From Allolobophora icterica (taxonomy: Eukaryota > Annelida > Clitellata > Crassiclitellata > Lumbricidae), in NCBI GenBank assembly GCA_963556255.1, contig OY744609.1:15163744-15227743 (forward strand): DNA of 64,000 nucleotides. Reading direction: 5' to 3'. Under the pieces are notes generated by a model that made no database searches, was not told the DNA's origin, and worked only from the letters and a program-made list of their open reading frames with translations. Within the stretch, counting starts at the first letter, position 1; every line of letters starts with the position of its first letter. Positions 21,470-31,048 of this stretch are shown piece after piece. Position numbers and translations under genes: made by a program.

Positions 21470-22195
21470 TGTCGCAATCGGAGGTCGCCCTGTCGTGTGT
21501 TTGCCGTGTGTTGATGTCGACCCTCGATTGCTTGTTCTTTTACTTGCACTTTTATTTAACGTGCCTAACTTTTCTATAGAAGATTCACGACGAACTTTGT
21601 TTAATTAATAAATGAATTTAATTAAAGAAACAAATATATATACACTAACTCTACGGGAACTTCCACGTAGTATTAAAGCGTTTAGATATTAAATCGGACT
21701 ATCTCAAATGTTGCTTCGTACAGCCTAACTACAGATCGTTCTTTCGCGTCAGTCTCTGAATCTGACGGACTATACTCTGCCGCCCCGCTGGTCGTTCCTC
21801 CCGATGTTTCTCGCTCGACCGATGTTCACACGTCGCGTTCGTCAGCAGTACAAGTCCCGTGTTCTCCTCTTCCTTCCGTTAAGTAGGAACTTCAGCGTGC
21901 ATCGGTCAGCCCCCTCCCCACGTCAAGCTATCATCAATTAGTGTCAGATTGCTCCTCGAGACACGGGTCGTCGCTCGCCTGCAGCGCGGGCGGTGTCTGG
22001 TTACACCATAGCCGCGAGGTGTCCTATTACACCTTGGCTGTGTGGTGTCCGATTACACCCCGGCCTCGCTGTCTTCATTGTTGACCAAGTGAGGACTGGC
22101 TTTTCGTCCGTCATCATTCCTTCTCGACCGCCAACGACGCTTACATCATAATGATGATGCCATCTCGTCGTTGTCGTCGATCTCCTCACGCGACA
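21470..22195 (-). repeat. 3' LTR (minus-strand sense), 726 bp
   Basis: Same length as the other LTR; both contain 'ACACGTCGCGTTCGTCAGCA' and 'CATCGGTCAGCCCCCTCCCC'. Pol II signals are expected here; I did not identify a clear TATA box. Confidence 0.93.
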
Positions 22196-22384
22196 CCTCC
22201 CTTCCCGGGGGAGGACAAAGCCAGTCATTGGTTCGCCTCCCGGCTGAGAATGATGTCGTTCCCTCCGCCGATTTCCTCCAGACCATGTCCTCGTCGTTCC
22301 CATGAAAATACAAAATATCAGCACAGTTAGAAATATATTTACAGTTGTTGCGGTGCCTTACATGGTAGTCCGCCTTCTCCTCAA
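22196..22384 (-). other. Remnant between RNase H stop and polypurine tract
   Basis: Only about 190 bp separate the RNase H stop from the 3' LTR, where a complete Gypsy element would have over 1 kb of integrase. It holds GGGAAGGGAGG at the LTR border (polypurine tract). Confidence 0.8.
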
Positions 22385-24181
22385 TCATAGTCTGGACAAA
22401 AGATCAGCGGGAATATTCAGCGCCCCAGGTCGATATTCAAAAGAACTATCGAAGTCCTGGAGGGTCAGAGCCCCTCTCGCAAGTTTAGCACTTGTGGGCG
22501 TAGAAGCAGTTAGGAAAGTCAAGGGGTGGTGGTCAGAGTAGAGGGTGGTCCTTGACATACAGATCAAATTCCTAAACTTCTTCAACGCAAAGATTACAGC
22601 GTACGCTTCGCGTTCCACAGTGGCCCAACGCGCTTGCGTAGCATCTAATTTAGAACTGGCGCAACATATTGGCCGTTCTGTACCATCGTCTTGAATTTGG
22701 TATACGCAGCAATCGACTGCTTTGTCTGAAGCGTCAGTCGATAGACCAAACTCTCTGCCGTAGTCAATTGTCTGCAAACATACCGCGTTATTCAAATCGT
22801 GCGTAAGTTTATCTAGCGCCTTTTGGTGATCAGCTCGCCAGGGTATCTTAACAGGCACCGATTTCTGGGTCCAGTCAATGAGAATTCTGGCTGTCACTGT
22901 TCTGGCCTGATTATCTAGGCAGGTCGAGAGAAATCTGCTTCGAAGGTCGTCTGGGACAGTGCAAGAGTCGAATACCCTTTCACAATGCACAAAGAAACCA
23001 GGGATTTGCGCATGATCACTTGGGGATCTCGGTAAGAGTCCTTGCAAGCTTTCACTATACGTTATCATTCGTCCTACGACCGAATGCCTTAAGTTATAGT
23101 CCCTTTCGTCTCTGAGTCTCCTCTCTGCGTCCCTTTCCTCTCGGACTTCCTTCTCTCTCTTCTCTGCCTCCTCCTTTTCTTCTCTCCTCCGCTTCTCCTC
23201 CTGAAGTCTTAATTTTTCTGCTTCCTCTTTCCCTTCTCTCCTCTGCTTCTCCTCCTGAAGCCTGAGCTTCTCAGCCTGCTTTTCCTCTAGCATTCTGAGT
23301 CTCTCTGTTTCCTCCTTTTCTTCTCTCCTCCGTTTCTCCTCCTGAAGCCTTAATTTCTCTGCTTCCTCTTTCTCTTCTTTCCTCTGCTTCTCCTCCTGAA
23401 GCCTGAGCTTCTCAGCCTGCTTTTCCTCTAGCATTCGGAGTCTCTCTGTTTCCTCTTTTTCTTCTCTCCTCAACTTCTCCTGAAACCTTAATCTCTCAGC
23501 CCGCTTCTCCTCAAGCAGCCTGCTCTCCTCTCTACTTATCCTGAGCTTCTCAGCCTGCGTCTCCCCAAGGAGCCTCAGTCTCTCTTCTTTCTCTTGTCGT
23601 CTCCTCTCTCTCTCTTCTTCGATCCTTCTCTGCCTTTCCTCCTTCTCTTCCTCTCTCCTCTCCGCTCTCTCCTCAAGCAGCCTGAGTCTCTTCTCCGCTT
23701 CCTCTCTCTCTTCTCTCCTCTGCTTCTCCGTTTCCCCTTTTTCTTCTTTCCTCAGTTTCTCCGCTTCCTCTCTCGCTTCTCTTCTCTGCCTTTCTTCTTC
23801 CTCTTCTAGTCTCCTCTCTCTCTCTTCTTCGATCCTTCTCTGCCTTTCCTCCTCCTCTTCTTTTCTCTTCTCCGCTCTCTCCACTTCCTTTCTCTCGTAT
23901 TTTAATCGTTTGAGTTCGACTAGCTGCCTCTGCACTGTCGTGTTAATAATGCTATCTAGGCTACCTGCGCTTACTTCCTCACTTACTTCTGGCGGGGCCT
24001 CCCCTCCAGAAACAATTATTTCAGCGCTAGCCTCTCGGAGCTGGTTCATAATCATGGGATCCAATTCCTCCTCTCCTAGTCCCATCTTTCTCAGATATGC
24101 GACTAGTCTGTGATGGGGTATGTTCCGCACCATCATCCTTTTCCATGCCGACAACTTATCCATATCCAACAGTCCGCTCAC
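22385..24181 (-). CDS. Gag-like coiled-coil protein fused to RNase H (598 aa)
   Basis: Intact 598-residue frame. Residues 1-110 are an acidic/leucine region ('LVAYLRKMGLGEEELDPMI'). About 115-355 is a very long Glu/Arg/Lys coiled coil made of repeated 'EEKQRREEKEEAEKLRLQ'-type blocks. About 370-430 resembles a gag segment ('GFFVHCERVFDS'). From about 437, 'KSVPVKIPWRADHQKALDKL' and 'LSTDASDKAVDCCVYQ', then 'VEREAYAVIFALKKF' and 'LYSDHHPLTFL', are the Gypsy RT-connection/RNase H region. It ends 'NIPADLLSRL' and a stop. Protease and the RT fingers/palm are missing, so an in-frame deletion seems to have joined gag to RNase H. The intact frame suggests either recency or use as a structural protein. 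Start chosen: first ATG of the frame. Confidence 0.85.
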   Translation of the reverse strand: MSGLLDMDKLSAWKRMMVRNIPHHRLVAYLRKMGLGEEELDPMIMNQLREASAEIIVSGGEAPPEVSEEVSAGSLDSIINTTVQRQLVELKRLKYERKEVERAEKRKEEEEERQRRIEEERERRLEEEEERQRREAREEAEKLRKEEKGETEKQRREEREEAEKRLRLLEERAERREEEKEERQRRIEEERERRRQEKEERLRLLGETQAEKLRISREESRLLEEKRAERLRFQEKLRREEKEETERLRMLEEKQAEKLRLQEEKQRKEEKEEAEKLRLQEEKRRREEKEETERLRMLEEKQAEKLRLQEEKQRREGKEEAEKLRLQEEKRRREEKEEAEKREKEVREERDAERRLRDERDYNLRHSVVGRMITYSESLQGLLPRSPSDHAQIPGFFVHCERVFDSCTVPDDLRSRFLSTCLDNQARTVTARILIDWTQKSVPVKIPWRADHQKALDKLTHDLNNAVCLQTIDYGREFGLSTDASDKAVDCCVYQIQDDGTERPICCASSKLDATQARWATVEREAYAVIFALKKFRNLICMSRTTLYSDHHPLTFLTASTPTSAKLARGALTLQDFDSSFEYRPGALNIPADLLSRL

Positions 24182-24690
24182 TAATAGAAAAAGATAAGTA
24201 AGTTAGAGGAGAGTCACCGTTGGTCAGAAATCAAAGAAAACAACGTCCTAAAATTCTACCACCAATACAACAAGAACAGAACTGAGCAAAAGGAGCTACG
24301 CAAAAGCCTCGGCTATTCGCACACCAATCCTCATCCAGACCTCAACCGCAACCTCACAGATTACCACGACTACCAGTAAGGACTTACCCTCTGAATACGT
24401 CGAGCGAGCTCCGTCTTTTGGTATCTTGGCTGATCCGCTGTCCTCCGTTGCCACTCCCGTCCGTCGTTGCTAGCGATGGTCGGTCGTCCGTTGGCGCTCT
24501 TGTTCCTCGTCCTTGCCTGTTGCTGTCGGTTCCTTCGAGTCCTTCGTCTTCGGAGTCCGGCACTCGATTTCTCCAGTTGCGAAGGGTTGTATTCGCCGCT
24601 GGTCCCGATCTGTTGAGATTCCTCTTTTCCGTTTCCGGTTCCGCTCTTCGTCGTGACGTCTTCAGTTGAAAACCCTGTCGACTGCGCCAA
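24182..24690 (-). other. LTR-element leader and primer-binding site
   Basis: The minus strand starts one base after the 5' LTR with TGGCGCAGTCGACAGGG, the TGG start expected of a site pairing with a tRNA 3' CCA end. The leader of about 500 bp before the gag ATG has an Arg/Gln/Ser-rich frame starting at the TTG of the primer site, which is probably not translated. Confidence 0.7.
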
Positions 24691-25416
24691 TGTCGCAATC
24701 GGAGGTCGCCCTGTCGTGTGTTTGCCGTGTGTTGATGTCGACCCTCGATTGCTTGTTCTTTTACTTGCACTTTTATTTAACGTGCCTAACTTTTCTATAG
24801 AAGATTCACGACGAACTTTGTTTAATTAATAAATGAATTTAATTAAAGAAACAAATATATATACACTAACTCTACGGGAACTTCCACGTAGTATTAAAGC
24901 GTTTAGATATTAAATCGGACTATCTCAAATGTTGCTTCGTACAGCCTAACTACAGATCGTTCTTTCGCGTCAGTCTCTGAATCTGACGGACTATACTCTG
25001 CCGCCCCGCTGGTCGTTCCTCCCGATGTTTCTCGCTCGACCGATGTTCACACGTCGCGTTCGTCAGCAGTACAAGTCCCGTGTTCTCCTCTTCCTTCCGT
25101 TAAGTAGGAACTTCAGCGTGCATCGGTCAGCCCCCTCCCCACGTCAAGCTATCATCAATTAGTGTCAGATTGCTCCTCGAGACACGGGTCGTCGCTCGCC
25201 TGCAGCGCGGGCGGTGTCTGGTTACACCATAGCCGCGAGGTGTCCTATTACACCTTGGCTGTGTGGTGTCCGATTACACCCCGGCCTCGCTGTCTTCATT
25301 GTTGACCAAGTGAGGACTGGCTTTTCGTCCGTCATCATTCCTTCTCGACCGCCAACGACGCTTACATCATAATGATGATGCCATCTCGTCGTTGTCGTCG
25401 ATCTCCTCACGCGACA
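24691..25416 (-). repeat. 5' LTR (minus-strand sense), 726 bp
   Basis: Partner of 21470-22195. The right end CACGCGACA is followed by GCGGC, which equals the five bases before the left LTR. Confidence 0.93.
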
Positions 25417-25664
25417 GCGGCATAATATGCGATAAAGAGGAAGCAAAGAACAGATGGAGAGAATATACGGAAAATCTCTACAAGATCGATGACAGAGTGG
25501 TGGAAAACGAAGAAGCGATCACAACCGATTACGCCAAGGAACCAAAGATCATGGAGGCAGAGGTGGAATGGGCAATTACACAAACCAGAGATAACAAGAC
25601 CCCAGGAGCAGACGAAATCCCTATTGAGTTGATCAAAGCAGCTGGAGATGGAGTGATAAGAGGG
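25417..25664 (+). pseudogene. LINE B: RT N-terminal region
   Basis: After the duplicated GCGGC the plus strand resumes the LINE with 'ICDKEEAKNRWREYTENLYK' and 'DNKTPGADEIPIELIKAAGD' (RT0/RT1). It ends at GATAAGAGGG, where the foldback element inserted. Without the two insertions it would join 21469 and 26907 in a continuous RT. Confidence 0.87.
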
Positions 25665-25670
25665 TGCCGT

Positions 25671-25935
25671 AGCGAATCGCCGAATCCCGAATCGCCGAAA
25701 TGGTATTGCCGCCGAATCGCCGAAACTATTTTGTGAAGAATGACCGTATCGCCGAAAATGCTCTTCGTAGCGAATCGCCGAATCCCGAATCGCCGAAATC
25801 GTATTGCCGCCGATTCGCCGAAACTATTTTGTGAAGAATGGTCGTATCGCCGAAAATGCTCTTCGTAGCGAATCGCCGAATCCCGAATCGCCGAAATCGT
25901 AATTCCGCCGAATCGCCGAAATTAAAAAGTCGCCG
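25671..25935 (+). repeat. CGAATCGCCGAA tandem array, left arm
   Basis: About three ~95-bp higher-order units, each with two or three CGAATCGCCGAA cores and 'CTATTTTGTGAAGAATG' plus 'AAAATGCTCTTCGTAG' linkers. Confidence 0.93.
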
Positions 25936-25982
25936 GGCCCCAGGGCATTTGTCCCCTCTGTCCCCCCCCTCTCGGCGGGCCT

Positions 25983-26092
25983 GTGTGTATCTATAACCTA
26001 GGTCATTGTATGTATATGTACAGCCAGTGTATATCTAGATATACACTGGCTGTACATATACATACAATGCCCTATAGGTTATAGATACACAC
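25983..26092. repeat. 110-bp palindrome
   Basis: GTGTGTATCTATAACC...CAGCCAGTGTATAT folds onto ATATACACTGGCTG...GGTTATAGATACACAC around a CTAG centre; only a small indel/mismatch patch (CTAGGTCATT vs. AATGCCCTATAG) disturbs it. Could extrude as a cruciform or form an RNA hairpin. Confidence 0.95.
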
Positions 26093-26202
26093 TGATCTCT
26101 TAATAGACGTCATGGGAACCGTGTCAATGGCTGCGGTTGCGTTGCGTATAATCACAATAAATCTTATTAAAGTAAATTCTAATTCTTTGTTGGTGAGTGA
26201 CG

Positions 26203-26295
26203 TATACTACATATATATGTATAGGTCAGTATATACTATATATATATATATCATATATATAGTATATACTGACCTATACATATATATGTAGTATA
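26203..26295. repeat. ~93-bp AT-rich palindrome
   Basis: TATACTACATATATATGTAT, then AGGTCAGTATATACT, is repeated in inverse order (AGTATATACTGACCT...ATGTAGTATA) around an AT-repeat centre. Confidence 0.93.
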
Positions 26296-26333
26296 TATAT
26301 GATGTAATCTTACTGCGTACTTGTCAGTTTGAT

Positions 26334-26338
26334 TAATA

Positions 26339-26375
<37 letters not shown>

Positions 26376-26488
26376 ATTAATTATTATTATTATTATTATT
26401 ATTATATTATTATATTATTATTATATTATTATTATATTGTTATTATATTATATCATATGATATTATTATTATTATTATATTATATGAT

Positions 26489-26560
<72 letters not shown>
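26334..26560. repeat. TTA / TTATATTA array
   Basis: ATT/TTA units with interspersed ATATTATATGATATT variants, between the second palindrome and the right arm of the foldback element. Confidence 0.95.
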
Positions 26561-26562
<2 letters not shown>

Positions 26563-26639
26563 CGGGTCAGTGTAGGCATGGACGCAACATCTTTACTTTC
26601 CGCCCGCCAGATTCTGTGCACTAGCTTTCGGGATATCGA

Positions 26640-26905
26640 ACTCTGATCACTTTCGGCGATTCGGGATTCGGCGATTCGAGTCGGCAGTGGTTTTCGGCAA
26701 ATCGCCCGCTTGGTAGAAAACTGCTTTCGGCGATTCGGCCGATTTTGCAGTTTAAGGGCTTTCGGCGAATCGGGATTCGGCGATTCGAGTCGGCAGTGGT
26801 TTTCGGCAAATCGCCCGCTTGGTAGAAAACTGCTTTCGGCGATTCGGCCGATTTTGCAGTTTAAGGGCTTTCGGCGATTCGGGATTCGGCGATTCGGGTA
26901 GACGC
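26640..26905 (-). repeat. CGAATCGCCGAA tandem array, right arm (inverse)
   Basis: TTCGGCGATTCGGGATTCGG-type units in opposite sense to the left arm, with a ~120-bp higher-order repeat containing 'GTTTTCGGCAAATCGCCCGC'. The two arms share cores but different linkers, so they evolved separately after pairing. Confidence 0.92.
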
Positions 26906-26906
26906 C

Positions 26907-28305
26907 GATAAGAGGGATAACAATTCTGTGTAATCTGATTTGGGAGACTGAGGAGTGGCCGAAGGACTGGCAAACATCGATCTTTATACCCATCTTTAAA
27001 AAAGGAGATGCTAAGGAATGCGAGAACTACAGAACTATTGCGCTAATATCTCATACGAGCAAGATACTCTTAAAGATAATCCACAAAAGGATGGAAGACA
27101 CGATAGAGAGAGAGAGAGAGCTGGCGGCAAATCAAGCAGGATTTAGAAAAGGGAGAGGCACAAGAGACCATATTGCAAACCTAAGATGGATAATGGAAAG
27201 GCAGAGGGAATTTGAACAATCTTTGTTTTATAGATTACAGTAAGGCGTTTGACTGCGTTAATCATGCTCTGCTGTGGAAGACCCTGAGGGAAATGGGCAT
27301 ACCCATGCATCTGATAACTCTCCTCAAGAACCTGTATAGCAATCAGGTGGCGGTGGTCAGGACAGAACATGGTGACACGGCAAGTTTTCGAATAAAGAAA
27401 GGAGTCAGACAGGGATGTATACTATCACCGTACCTATTCATTCTATATCAGAAAGGATAATGAGGGAGGCAGGTTTTGATGATGAGGCGGAGGGTGTGAG
27501 GATAGCTGGAAGGATAGTTAACAATTTAAGGTATGCGGACGACACAACACTGCTAGCGGAAAAAAAGGAGAAACTGAAGGATAACATCAGAAGGCTAAAA
27601 CGTGCAAGCGAGAAAGCAGGAATGTACTTTAATATAAAAAAGACGAAGATAATGACCACTGAGAAGTGGAGGTACTTTGAGGTAGATGGGGAGGAGATAG
27701 AGGTGGTATCAAGCTTCTGTTTCTTGGGGGCCATGGTGGAGAGTGAAGTTGGATGCGAACGAGAAATACGACGGAGAATTACACTGGGGAAGACGGCAAC
27801 GCAGGGACTGGAAAAATATGGAAGGACAAATCAGTGAGTTTGGGAACGAAGACAAGAATCGTTAAAGCAATGATCTTACCAGTGGTGCTTTACGGATGCG
27901 AAACATGAACAAAAATCAAGGCATTGGAGAAGAAAATTGAGGCATGTGAAATGTGGATCTGGAGGGAAATGCTGATGGTTTCTTGGACTGAGAAGAGAAC
28001 TAACGAGGATATCCTGGAAGAAATAGGACACTGGCGTTTGACGTTGGGGCAGAGAGCGTCCAGGCTAAAAGATGTCATACTTTGGGCATGTGATGCGTGC
28101 AGATGGGCTAAAAAAGGAGATGATGTTGGCGTGTGGGGATGGCAGGAGGAAGAGAGGACGACAAAGGAGGAGATGGATGGAGGAGATACAAGAGGCAATG
28201 GGGATGAACATCTCGGAACTGAGAGAGGCAACGAGAAATCGGAGCACATGGAGAAGGTTGACCATGACAGTCGCTAGGATTAAACGAATCGACAGCACAA
28301 GGTGA
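26907..28305 (+). pseudogene. LINE B: reverse transcriptase and C-terminal domain
   Basis: Frames in order give 'IWETEEWPKDWQTSIFIPIF', 'CENYRTIALISHTSKILLKI', motif A as 'CFIDYSKAFDCVNHALLW', motif B as 'KKGVRQGCILSPYLF', motif C as 'LRYADDTTLLAE', then 'EVDGEEIEVVSSFCFLGAMV', 'VVLYGCET', 'MWIWREMLMVSWTEKRTNED' and 'RGRQRRRWMEEIQEA'. Frameshifts occur near 27225, 27450, 27835 and 28070 and a stop near 27906. It is much better preserved than LINE A but still dead. Confidence 0.9.
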
Positions 28306-28309
28306 CAAG

Positions 28310-28960
28310 GTGTCTCTTATCCAAGACTTAGTTGTTTAAACCATTCCGATGGACTTTCTAATTCATTATTTACCTTATCGTAGATAGTTTCAAGAGATTA
28401 TCAGATAGAAATACATTAGTATCGTCGGCATAGATTATAAAATGAAGAATTGACGAGGAGTTCGAGTTTTCGTTCATGTACATCAAGAATAGCAGCGAAG
28501 CCTTGGGGCACACCACAGCATAGGCCCTACAGTTGTTTGTTCCGAGAAGCAGTTATTATATGAGACATATTGCTTTCTGTTATGAAAATGGTCTGAAACC
28601 AAGCAAGACCCACCCCCGAACACCGTAGTATTCCAGTTTTTCATAAGAATTTTATGATTGATGGATTTGGATATGTCAAATATGTGCCAATTGAAAATAA
28701 GTTATTATCAATGGCTTCAGTGATTTTAGTGTGCATTTCTAGTAGCGCCATGAAGGTGGAGTGGCCAGATCGAAAGCCATATTGACTCATATTTTGAGTA
28801 CTTTTTTATGCACGGTAGGCCTATAGATAGTTAGTCTAAAGTGCATTATCTCTTCAAAATACTTTGAGAAATAAGGTAGTATTGACATGAGACAATAGTT
28901 GTTAAATTTCTTTGTTTCACCGGTCTTAGGGCGAAATATTAAATAAGAAATTCAAATTTA
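28310..28960 (-). pseudogene. CR1-like LINE RT core, upstream part (split by LINE B)
   Basis: The minus strand reads, in mixed frames, 'QYGFRSGHSTFMALLEMHTK', 'SINHKILMKNLEYYGVRG', 'GVPQG' and the catalytic 'YADDTNVFLSDN', then 'ELESPSEWFKQ'. It continues at 20594-20380. This is the oldest layer of the nest. Confidence 0.8.
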
Positions 28961-28964
28961 AGCG

Positions 28965-29337
28965 AATTATCAGAAAAATCTGCTTTATACGTGTTTAAGC
29001 AAGGGTAAAATATACTATGGCAGCCTCGGGTTCGCCACAAGACTGTTACTTGTTTACTCCATGTTGTTCTCTTCAAGCCAGACGGGGACTGCGATCGTCA
29101 TCTCAAGGTGACTTTGCCATCGCTCGTTCAGTCAGAAAATTTGGAAATCGAGCAATTGCATTAGCCGGACCACTGAATGTAACAAACTTCCGGACTTTAT
29201 TCGCACATCCTCGTCACCTTCGATCTTTAAATCTAACCTTGAAACCTATCTGTTTAAGATGTACTATGACTAGTGTTTTATCTGTTACGCGCTTTCGTGC
29301 ATGATGTCTTTTTGCTTAGGCGCGTTATAAATGCCAG
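28965..29337 (+). pseudogene. CR1-like LINE, C-terminal end
   Basis: The plus strand encodes 'GDFAIARSVRKFGNRAIALA' and, after a shift, 'SNLETYLFKMYYD'. It ends in a 3' end 'TTAGGCGCGTTATAAATGCC' from which an ATT array continues. Confidence 0.72.

Positions 29338-29412
<75 letters not shown>
29338..29412. repeat. (ATT)n array at a LINE 3' end
   Basis: About 24 ATT units directly after the LINE tail, and TTAATAATAAT at its end. Confidence 0.97.
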
Positions 29413-29479
29413 AATAATCACAGATCCATTGGTAGAGGAGGCTTCTAGTTCGTGGTCTTTGGAGATCGAACGCACCTTC

Positions 29480-29885
29480 TCCCATCGAACAGAAGGCTCA
29501 TGCACAAAGATAATGGGAAAGCGCACTGGTTTCGGGAGCACTTGAAGGCCTTTCAGAAAGAGCTAGAGATTCTGCTGCGAAAGCCAGACTGTTAGCTACG
29601 CAATCACCACACTCAGGAGACTGGCTTCATGCACTTCCCATAACAACAGCAGGATTACGGATGCCAGAGGAAGTACTAAGAATAGCATCAGGCATCCGGC
29701 TGGGCACTGCGTTGTGTGAAAAACACACATGTAGATGTGGTGCCATAGTAGAACCCAATGGTCATCAAGGATTCTCTTGCGTCAAAAGAGCGGGAAGGCA
29801 ACAACGACATAGCATGATTTATGACGTGATTTGGAGGGCTTTCACCAGAGCTAAAATACCGGCCATCAAAAGTCAAAATAAATGT
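29480..29885 (+). pseudogene. RT-associated element, C-terminal Cys/His region, part 1
   Basis: The plus frame encodes 'KARLLATQSPHSGDWLHALP', 'LRMPEEVLRIASGIRLGTAL', 'CEKHTCRCGAIVEPNGHQGF' and 'RQQRHSMIYDVIWRAFTRAK'. This block, as I recall, follows an RT domain in retroelements of corals, sponges and sea urchins and contains a CxH..C.CG motif. The ORF is broken by a CTTGGTCTTGG MITE and resumes at 30171. Confidence 0.65.
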
Positions 29886-29887
29886 CA

Positions 29888-30170
29888 AAAGCAACAGTAA
29901 AGCCTCACTCACACCGTGTAAACACTAAAGCAATTGTATTAGTAATTATTGGATAAATTATTAAAATCCTTTCGTTTTGTTAAATGACTCTTTATTATTG
30001 TCAAAAGTCTTAGTCTTGGTCTTGGTCTTGCAAAACCAAGACCAAGACCTTGAACCTCAAGACCAAGACCAAGACCTTGAACCTCAAGACCAAGACCAAG
30101 ACCAAGACTTTTAAAAACGAACTCGAGTGCACTCGAGACTAAGGCCTTGGTCTCGAGGACAACAAGACTG
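29888..30170 (-). mobile_element. CTTGGTCTTGG-family MITE, partial copy
   Basis: Right end ...GTCCTCGAGACC inverse with CAAGACTG terminus. It contains CAAGACCAAGACC arrays and the AT-rich core also present (in opposite sense) at 51530-51640 and 57790-57900. Left end not defined. Confidence 0.8.
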
Positions 30171-30345
30171 ATGCTGAGTCACTGGATTTCGTCCAAGAAC
30201 TTGGAGCCAAGATAAAAGCAGCGACAGGTGACCAGCTTGAGACCAGCCATCTGCTCCAGCGTCTATCAGTCGCCCTACAAACTGGAAACGCCCAATCTGT
30301 TCTAGGCACCTCGGATTTGAACAATAAGGAGACGGTGCAGCCAGG
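30171..30345 (+). pseudogene. RT-associated element, C-terminal region, part 2
   Basis: 'DAESLDFVQELGAKIKAATG' and 'TSHLLQRLSVALQTGNAQSV' continue the protein of 29480-29885 and match the last ~50 residues of that family as I remember it. Shows that the MITE between them is a later insertion. Confidence 0.65.
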
Positions 30346-30958
30346 ACTGTATTGTATTGTAATTTGTATTGTAATTGTATTTGGATATTTATAAAGCGCT
30401 TCTAGCGGGAGGGCCATTCAGACGCGCTCCCAGTACGATAGACCCCGAGAGAAAAAGCAAGTTTTAAGAAAGGTAAAAGAGGAAGACACGTTACCTGAGA
30501 GAATACAAGAACGAACGAACGGAGGAAGCTCATTCCAAAGAGCAGGGCCAATGTTGGCAAAAGACCTAGATTGAGCCAGAGAAGTCCTGACCCGGGGAAC
30601 GAGGAGGTCAAAACGGTCAGATGAACGAAGAGGACGAAGAGAAGCAGCAGAGTGAGGGCGATGAATTAAGTCACATAAATATATTGGAGCGAAACCAAGT
30701 TGAGCCTTACAGACAAGGATGAGGACCTTAAATTGGATGCGGGCAGAAAGCGGGAGCCAGTGGAGTTCTTCTGCCATAAAGGTGGTGATATGAGAGAATC
30801 CAGGAAGACGGGCAATTAATCTAGCAGCAGCATTGAGAACGGACTGAAGAGGAGCAAGACGGACTTTAGGAAGACCAATGAGGAGGGAATTGCAGTAGTC
30901 AAGTCTAGACGGCCTATAGCCTAGATACAGTGACTGGAAACAGTAAACAATTCGTCTA
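30346..30958 (-). pseudogene. CR1/L2-like LINE, 5'-truncated
   Basis: Left end has a TTGTA-type tail and 'TATTTATAAAGCGCTTC'. The minus strand encodes 'SRLDYCNSLLIGLPKVRLAP', 'RLIARLPGFSHITTFMAEEL', 'HWLPLSARIQFKVLILVCKA' and 'SRSFANIGPALWNELPPFVR' in one frame ending at 30418 with 'SYWERV'. It is the C-terminal half of the RT ORF; endonuclease and catalytic core are missing. Confidence 0.85.
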
Positions 30959-30973
30959 TATATGAGTTGATTG

Positions 30974-30975
<2 letters not shown>

Positions 30976-31047
<72 letters not shown>
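30976..31047. repeat. (ATT)n array
   Basis: About 24 units; adjacent to the 5' truncation of the LINE at 30346-30958. Confidence 0.97.

Positions 31048-31048
<1 letters not shown>

Larger units (their letters stand above)
21470..25416 (-). mobile_element. Complete LTR retrotransposon, non-autonomous, inserted in LINE B
   Basis: Two 726-bp LTRs (21470-22195, 24691-25416) read alike along their length and have TGTCG...CGACA ends. They are flanked by the 5-bp duplication GCGGC (21465-21469, 25417-25421). On the minus strand the 5' LTR is followed by TTGGCGCAGTCGACAGGG, a likely primer-binding site. GGGAAGGGAGG directly before the 3' LTR is the polypurine tract. The interior keeps gag-like and RNase H sequence but no readable protease, RT core or integrase. 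Similar LTRs point to a recent insertion mobilised by a complete relative. Confidence 0.93.
25665..26906. mobile_element. Foldback-type DNA transposon (1242 bp), TSD GATAAGAGGG
   Basis: Perfect 10-bp direct repeats flank it (25655-25664, 26907-26916). Both ends are long inverted repeats made of tandem CGAATCGCCGAA / CCCGAATCGCCGAAA units: plus sense at 25671-25935, inverse at 26640-26905. The middle has two large palindromes and a TTA array, with no coding frame. Drosophila FB, sea-urchin TU and some MULE elements have long inverted repeats with internal tandem structure and 8-10-bp duplications; this assignment is by architecture only. Confidence 0.88.

Noticed and set aside
24370..24690. 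106-codon ORF at the LTR element's leader as a separate gag protein
   Set aside because: It starts at a TTG inside the primer-binding site, has no ATG near the start, and has no recognisable gag features.
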